Source: Paenibacillus sp. LS1 | GTDB taxonomy: Bacteria > Bacillota > Bacilli > Paenibacillales > Paenibacillaceae | Assembly: GCF_026013365.1 (NCBI RefSeq) | Contig: NZ_JAPDOE010000003.1 | Span: 367,231 to 431,230, forward strand | Direction of reading: 5' to 3' | Length of the DNA stretch: 64,000 nucleotides | Part shown: piece after piece, positions 59,264 to 64,000 of the stretch | Layout: each line of letters opens with the position of its first letter | Position numbering within the stretch: the stretch's first letter is position 1 | Program-made: the position numbers and the translations under genes | The notes under the pieces: generated by a model | The model's input: the letters and a program-made list of their open reading frames with translations, nothing else | What the model was told of the DNA's origin: nothing | The model's database searches: none

Positions 59264-59347
59264 GATTCATCAGTCCTTTCACGTTTTGCTCAGTTCTCAA
59301 GAGGGGAAGACACGGAGAAATCGAAGGACAAGAGACGATTTCAGTGG

Positions 59348-59580
59348 TATAATAGAGAAATATGGCGTTTTGTGCGATGAGCTGCACAATTTGCAGTTTG
59401 ATCGTAGAACGGGAACGGCTTTAGCCTCGGTAGGCACAGTACACATGCCGCTTTTTCTAGCATTGTATGTGCAATTGGAGAGGAAGGCAGGGCGAATCCC
59501 CAGAGACGCAGAAGTTCCCGGAAGAAAGGCTATTGCCCAGCGGACGTTTAATTGTGTAACTTTTGTGAAAGTAATATAAT
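59348..59580 (+). promoter_or_regulatory. gyrA upstream region with two promoters
   Basis: The proximal promoter is clear: -35 TTGTGT (59552-59557), 17 bp, -10 TATAAT (59575-59580), about 110 bp before gyrA. A second, extended -10 (TGG-TATAAT, 59348-59353) lies 200 bp further upstream with a poor -35. The interval contains no convincing gene or riboswitch. Confidence 0.65.
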
Positions 59581-59690
59581 AAAGAGTAGCGTTCTTGCGC
59601 GGTTTTAGCCTTGTTAGGCTTTTCACATATAATCAATTTTTTTGCATGACGGAATGGAACGTTTGTTGAAGGACAAGAAGGAGGTCCAGC

Positions 59691-62261
59691 ATGGCGGAAG
59701 AAATGAACTCTCAGATTACAGATCGGGATATAGGCGTCGAGATGCGTGAATCGTTTATGGATTATGCGATGAGCATCATCGTTAGCCGTGCCTTACCTGA
59801 CGTGCGTGATGGATTGAAGCCGGTTCACCGGCGTATTCTGTACGCTATGTCAGAGCTCGGCATGACACCCGATAAACCACATAAAAAATCAGCCAGAATC
59901 GTCGGCGAAGTTATCGGTAAGTATCACCCGCACGGTGACTCTGCTGTTTACGAGACGATGGTACGGATGGCACAGGATTTCTCCCTGCGTTATATGCACG
60001 TAGATGGACATGGTAACTTTGGATCGGTCGATGGCGATATGGCAGCAGCGATGCGTTATACCGAAGCTCGTCTGTCCAAGATTGCAATGGAAATGCTCAG
60101 AGATATCAACAAGGATACGATTGACTTCCAGCCGAACTATGACGGTGAAGAACATGAACCAATCGTTCTGCCTGCTCGTTTCCCCAACTTGCTTGTCAAT
60201 GGGGTTGGCGGGATCGCGGTAGGTATGGCGACCAATATTCCTCCTCATAATCTGGGAGAGGTTATTGACGGCGTACAGGCCATGATTCAAAATCCGGATA
60301 TTACTTCCATGGAACTGATGGATTACATTCAAGGGCCAGATTTCCCAACGTCCGGTTACATTTTGGGACGCTCCGGCATTCGTCAAGCGTATCAGACCGG
60401 ACGTGGTTCAGTAACGATGCGGGCCAAAACCAACATCGAAGAGAACAACAACAAAGCGAGAATTATCGTTACAGAGCTCCCTTATCAGGTGAACAAGGCG
60501 AGACTCGTTGAGAAAATCGCCGAGTTGGTACGTGATAAAAAGATTGATGGCATTACAGACCTTCGTGATGAGTCTGACCGTAACGGTATGCGGGTTGTAA
60601 TTGAGCTCCGCAGAGACGTGAATCCGGGGGTTGTTCTGAACAACTTGTACAAACATACATCGATGCAATCCACTTTCGGAATTAACATGCTTGCGATTGT
60701 AAATAAAGAACCTAAAATCCTGAACTTGCGTGAAGTGTTGTATCACTACCTGCAGCATCAGATCGAGGTTATTCGCAGACGTACGCAGTTTGAACTGAAG
60801 AAGGCTGAAGCTCGAGCACACATTCTGGAAGGCTTGCGTATTGCGCTGGATCATATCGATGAGATTATTACATTGATTCGTTCATCCAGTAACGCAGATG
60901 CAGCCAGAGAAGGTTTGATTGAGCGTTTCTCACTCAGTCATGATCAGGCTCAAGCGATTCTCGATATGCGTTTGCAACGCCTCACAGGTCTGGAACGCGA
61001 ACGGATTGAAAATGAATATAACGAATTGATGGTTAAAATCAGGGAGTACCGTGAAATCTTGGCCAATGAGCATCTGGTGCTTGAGATTATCAGTACGGAG
61101 CTTCAAGAGATTCGCGACCGCTTTAGCGATGATCGTCGTACAGAGATCACTGTAGGTGAAGAGAGTATTCTGGATGAAGACCTGATTCCACGTGAAGAGG
61201 TTATTATCACGATTACCCACACAGGCTACGTGAAACGTCTGCCGGTATCCACATACCGCAGCCAGAAGCGTGGTGGACGTGGGGTTGTAGGGATGGACAC
61301 CAAAGATACCGACTTTGTTGAGCATCTATTTGTGACCAACTCTCACAATTACCTCATGTTCTTCACGGATAAAGGTAAGGTGTATCGTCTCAAAGCTTAC
61401 GAGATTCCAGAGCTTGGACGTACCGCACGGGGAACACCAATTATCAACCTGATCCAGATCGAGCAGGGTGAATCGGTTAATGCCGTGATTCCAGTTCAGG
61501 AATTTGAAAGTGACAGATACTTGTTCTTTGCTACTCGTCAAGGGGTTGTGAAGAAGACGCCACTTGAGGATTACACCAATATCCGCAAAGGCGGCCTGAT
61601 TGGTATTTCCTTGCGTGATGATGATATCCTGATTGATGTTAAGCTGACCGATGGGCAGCAAGAGATCATTATGGGTACAGCTCACGGGATGTCTATTCGA
61701 TTCTCGGAAGGTAATGTACGTTCCATGGGACGTAGTGCAACCGGGGTTAAAGGGATTACATTGGATGAACAGGATTCCGTTATTGGCATGGATGTAGTCG
61801 ATAAAGAGCTTGATGTTCTGATCGTTACAGCCAAAGGTTACGGTAAACGTACACCTGTCAGTGATTATCGGATGCAGACTCGTGGCGGTAAAGGGATCAA
61901 AACCATTAATGTTACAGAGAAGAACGGTGCTGTAGTCAGCCTCAAAATGGTTAAAACCGAAGAGGATCTGATGATTATCACGTCTAGCGGTACTTTGATC
62001 CGGATGAGCATGGAAGGCATATCCACCATGGGTCGATACACGCAAGGGGTGAAGCTGATTCATACTCGTGATGAGGATTCGGTAGCTACAGTCAGCCGAA
62101 TTGACAAAAATGAAGAAGAACCAGACGACGAATTGCTTGAAGGCTCGGAAGGCGGGGAGACCCAAACTCCAGCAGTAAGCCTGGAAGAAGGCATCGTTAC
62201 TGACGCGGAAGCTGATGCTGAAGTTGATGGCGACGACGACGATTCCGGTTCGGAAGCATAA
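59691..62261 (+). CDS. gyrA: DNA gyrase subunit A
   Basis: The DNA-cutting subunit, 856 residues. The winged-helix domain holds the catalytic Tyr123 in [10 protein letters not shown]; the quinolone region reads HGDSAVYE with Ser84 and Glu88, the usual susceptible residues. The GyrA box QKRGGRG (about 525) that wraps DNA is intact in the C-terminal pinwheel. The last about 45 residues are an acidic tail rich in Glu, Asp and Gly. AAGGAGG at 6 nt before the ATG. Confidence 0.98.
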   Translation: MAEEMNSQITDRDIGVEMRESFMDYAMSIIVSRALPDVRDGLKPVHRRILYAMSELGMTPDKPHKKSARIVGEVIGKYHPHGDSAVYETMVRMAQDFSLRYMHVDGHGNFGSVDGDMAAAMRYTEARLSKIAMEMLRDINKDTIDFQPNYDGEEHEPIVLPARFPNLLVNGVGGIAVGMATNIPPHNLGEVIDGVQAMIQNPDITSMELMDYIQGPDFPTSGYILGRSGIRQAYQTGRGSVTMRAKTNIEENNNKARIIVTELPYQVNKARLVEKIAELVRDKKIDGITDLRDESDRNGMRVVIELRRDVNPGVVLNNLYKHTSMQSTFGINMLAIVNKEPKILNLREVLYHYLQHQIEVIRRRTQFELKKAEARAHILEGLRIALDHIDEIITLIRSSSNADAAREGLIERFSLSHDQAQAILDMRLQRLTGLERERIENEYNELMVKIREYREILANEHLVLEIISTELQEIRDRFSDDRRTEITVGEESILDEDLIPREEVIITITHTGYVKRLPVSTYRSQKRGGRGVVGMDTKDTDFVEHLFVTNSHNYLMFFTDKGKVYRLKAYEIPELGRTARGTPIINLIQIEQGESVNAVIPVQEFESDRYLFFATRQGVVKKTPLEDYTNIRKGGLIGISLRDDDILIDVKLTDGQQEIIMGTAHGMSIRFSEGNVRSMGRSATGVKGITLDEQDSVIGMDVVDKELDVLIVTAKGYGKRTPVSDYRMQTRGGKGIKTINVTEKNGAVVSLKMVKTEEDLMIITSSGTLIRMSMEGISTMGRYTQGVKLIHTRDEDSVATVSRIDKNEEEPDDELLEGSEGGETQTPAVSLEEGIVTDAEADAEVDGDDDDSGSEA

Positions 62262-62309
62262 GAATAGAATTTCTAAAAACTAATCTCTTGAAGATTGGAA
62301 TAAGATTAA

Positions 62310-62335
62310 GAGGGCTCCCACTGGGGGCCCTTTTG
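62310..62335 (+). terminator. gyrA terminator
   Basis: GC-rich stem AGGGCTCCC / GGGGGCCCT with a short loop and T4, about 50 bp past the gyrA stop. Confidence 0.85.
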
Positions 62336-62400
62336 TTGTATCAAGGAGCCATCACTTTGATTAATCAGAATCTAGGATGTACAGCCTGATTTTTGAGTAA

Positions 62401-62406
62401 TATAAT
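62401..62406 (+). promoter_or_regulatory. promoter -10 of the HD-GYP gene
   Basis: Perfect TATAAT, with TGTACA as a partial -35 17 bp upstream (62378-62383). It lies about 80 bp before the ATG. Confidence 0.45.
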
Positions 62407-62485
62407 GGGAAATATCATGAAAAAACCGGGACTATGGTCTTGTTTTGTTATTAACATAGAAGAACGATGAGTGAGGGGAATAAAC

Positions 62486-63604
62486 ATGGGATTAATCACC
62501 CTGTCAGAAGTCAAACCAGGACTCAAACTTGGGAGTGATGTGCAAACGCTTCGTGGCAACGTCCTGCTTCAGAAGGGCAAAGTTATTTTACCCAAGGATA
62601 TGGAAGTGCTCAGAGCCTTTATGATTCACCAGGTAGATATTGAACAAGAAAGAATGGTATCAGGCAGTACAGGCACCAAAGGTGCATCTGGGTCCGCAGG
62701 AAGTACAGCAAATGATAAGAATGGTGAACGGGCAGGGAAGACAGGGAACGTCACCACAGCTCCTGCAGCACCGTCTCTACAGGATGAGTATGAAAAGATG
62801 GTTGGACTAACCAAAAATGCATTCCTGTCCTCTCTGGCGGCGGAATTGCCTGTATATGAGTTGCGTACACAGTTGGAAGCTGTCTTTGTACATCTCAAAC
62901 AATATAATGTGCTTACCTTCAGTCCACGAGTAATGCAAGAACATGATTATGTATATCACCATGCTGTACTGAGCGCGCTCACATCGTATCAATTGGCCCA
63001 ATGGATGGATCTCCCCTCCAAAGACTGGATGCAGGTTGCTTTTGCAGGCTTGTTCCATGATATTGGTAACAACAAGGTAGATCCGCAAATTCTCCATAAG
63101 CCAACCACGTTGACGTCTACGGAGCAGGAAGAGATTCGTCAGCATACTAAATATGGTTATCAGATTCTTAAACAGGCAAAAGCCATTAATGAGGGAGCAA
63201 GACTTGCAGCTTTGCAGCATCATGAAAAAGTGGATGGATCGGGCTACCCCTTGCAGCTTAGCGGAACGCAGATTCATATTTACGCCAAGATTGTAGCTAT
63301 CGCTGATATTTTCCACGCCATGACGCTAGAGAAGATCTACCGCAAGGCACAATCACCGTATTTGGTTCTGGAACAAATCCAGAGTGAAGCTTTCGGTAAA
63401 TTGGACCCTGCAATTGTAAATGTATTTGTTCATCGGTCAACCCAGATTCATAATGGTATCCGAGTAAAACTCAGCAATAACCAAATTGGAGAGATCGTAT
63501 TCTCTGATCGGGATCATCCTACACGGCCTATGGTATCAGTAGAAGGAACCATCATTAACCTAATGCAGCAAAGGCAGCTTCACATTCAAGAGGTTATCGG
63601 TTAA
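62486..63604 (+). CDS. HD-GYP domain protein, probable c-di-GMP phosphodiesterase
   Basis: A 372-residue protein. A short N-terminal domain (about 1-60) and a low-complexity Gly/Ser/Lys linker (about 60-95) precede the HD-GYP domain (about 140-310). Metal and family motifs are FHDIGNNKVDP, HTKYGYQIL, HHEKVDGSGYP and IVAIADIFHAM, so the catalytic HD pair and GYP are present. HD-GYP enzymes hydrolyse c-di-GMP. ATG 62486 follows GAGGGG at 7 nt; the upstream in-frame GTG is part of that Shine-Dalgarno sequence. Monocistronic between gyrA and the rRNA operon. Confidence 0.9.
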   Translation: MGLITLSEVKPGLKLGSDVQTLRGNVLLQKGKVILPKDMEVLRAFMIHQVDIEQERMVSGSTGTKGASGSAGSTANDKNGERAGKTGNVTTAPAAPSLQDEYEKMVGLTKNAFLSSLAAELPVYELRTQLEAVFVHLKQYNVLTFSPRVMQEHDYVYHHAVLSALTSYQLAQWMDLPSKDWMQVAFAGLFHDIGNNKVDPQILHKPTTLTSTEQEEIRQHTKYGYQILKQAKAINEGARLAALQHHEKVDGSGYPLQLSGTQIHIYAKIVAIADIFHAMTLEKIYRKAQSPYLVLEQIQSEAFGKLDPAIVNVFVHRSTQIHNGIRVKLSNNQIGEIVFSDRDHPTRPMVSVEGTIINLMQQRQLHIQEVIG

Positions 63605-63631
63605 CTATAGATATTAGAGTAAATTGATGAG

Positions 63632-63662
63632 AAGGTCTTTCTTCTATAGAGAGACCTTTTTA
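63632..63662 (+). terminator. terminator of the HD-GYP gene
   Basis: Stem AAGGTCT-TTCT / AGAG-AGACCTT with T5, about 28 bp past the stop. It isolates the rRNA promoters that follow. Confidence 0.8.
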
Positions 63663-63734
63663 TGTGAAATAAGTATACTGATGTAGATATATCACGATGA
63701 TTATAGAAAGATTTATAAATAATCAAAAAAAGAC

Positions 63735-63763
63735 TTGCAATAAAAATCTGTACATGGTATATT
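63735..63763 (+). promoter_or_regulatory. rRNA operon promoter P1
   Basis: -35 TTGCAA (63735-63740), 17 bp, -10 TATATT (63758-63763). Upstream A-tracts could serve as an UP element. Confidence 0.75.
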
Positions 63764-63845
63764 CTAATTCCGGCCAAGAAAACACGATTTACACGGTGCG
63801 GCAAGCGAAACAAATAAGCTTCGAAAGAAACTTAAAAAAAAGAGC

Positions 63846-63874
63846 TTGCAAAGTTGGTTCGGATGTGATAAGAT
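63846..63874 (+). promoter_or_regulatory. rRNA operon promoter P2
   Basis: -35 TTGCAA (63846-63851), 17 bp, -10 TAAGAT (63869-63874), 111 bp after P1 with the same -35. An A8 tract lies just upstream. Confidence 0.75.
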
Positions 63875-63889
63875 ATAAAAGTTGCTGAA

Positions 63890-64000
63890 GAGAACGACAT
63901 TCGGTAACGAAACAAGTTTGATCTTTGAAAACTGAACAACGAGTGAGTAACGATCTTGCTTGCAAGATCGACGCTGAGAAATCGGTACAAGTCTTCGGAC
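63890..64000 (+). other. rRNA operon leader with boxA-like site; 16S lies beyond the edge
   Basis: TGATCTTTGAAAA (63919-63931) resembles boxA antitermination sites. It is followed by GAACAACGAGTGAGTAA, typical of Bacillales pre-16S leaders, and a perfect hairpin CGATCTTGCTTGCAAGATCG at 63951-63970. The conserved 16S start is not reached. In B. subtilis an rRNA operon likewise follows gyrA. Confidence 0.8.

Noticed and set aside
59202..59579. 125-residue plus-strand frame between the YheC/D gene and gyrA
   Set aside because: It starts inside the opposite-strand gene, has no ribosome binding site and spans both gyrA-region promoters. I also considered a riboswitch here and saw no match to a known fold.
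61326..62165. 279-residue minus-strand frame inside gyrA
   Set aside because: Antisense artefact of gyrA codon use.

Overview
The window reads as the replication-origin region of a Gram-positive, spore-forming Bacillales chromosome, most probably a Paenibacillus. The evidence is the Bacillus-like order of housekeeping genes around dnaA, sporulation-linked genes (parB/spo0J, noc, yyaC, a YheC/YheD-type ATP-grasp protein), S-layer-homology domains on a secreted peptidase, the WalRK system and AGGAGG-type ribosome binding sites. The genus is an inference; no database search was possible.

Layout, left to right. 114-5921 (minus strand): the yycH-walK-walR cell-wall operon, a MITE-like 190-bp repeat, and a LysM/G5/M23 endopeptidase with a good WalR box upstream. 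6409-15299: a frameshifted methyltransferase, a low-complexity membrane protein, purA with PurR boxes, and the dnaB-rplI-gdpP-yybS-mazG-like operon. 15564-22698: a CBS-pair protein, an LCP cell-wall ligase, a 14-TM drug exporter, an SLH-anchored S9 peptidase and a DacF-like PBP homologue with Gly where the nucleophilic Ser is expected. 22951-28637: a five-gene peptide ABC-importer operon. 29366-36288: a CwlK-like peptidase, rpsF-ssb-rpsR, a yjzC-like gene, tRNA-Ser(CGA), DUF951, mscS, DUF3343, yyaC, DUF4446 and a cysteine-desulfurase-like enzyme. 36450-46491: parB, parA, noc, rsmG, mnmG, mnmE, khpB/jag, yidC, rnpA, rpmH.

The origin lies at the strand switch. Left of about 46.5 kb nearly every gene is on the minus strand; to the right nearly all are on the plus strand, as expected for two diverging replichores. 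A gluconate locus (gntR-gntP-gntK, 47070-50932) sits between rpmH and dnaA. DnaA boxes occur on both of its sides (46709-46823 and 51364-51720) and again between dnaA and dnaN, where a box is followed by a short GC-rich stretch and six consecutive DnaA-trio triplets (53236-53253), the likely unwinding site. Then follow dnaN, yaaA, recF, remB, gyrB, a YheC/D protein, gyrA and an HD-GYP protein. The window ends in an rRNA-operon leader with two tandem promoters; 16S itself starts beyond the right edge.

The genes form a coherent set: initiation (DnaA, DnaN, DnaB), origin segregation (ParA, ParB, two parS sites, Noc), topology (GyrAB), wall homeostasis (WalRK, M23, LCP, DacF-like, CwlK-like), c-di-AMP turnover (GdpP), tRNA modification (MnmE/MnmG) and protein insertion (YidC, KhpB). 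I found no phage, CRISPR array or secondary-metabolite cluster. The most unusual items are the origin split by a metabolic operon, a parS site forming the stem of a transcription terminator, the MITE-like element next to walR, and the DacF-like protein without its serine.
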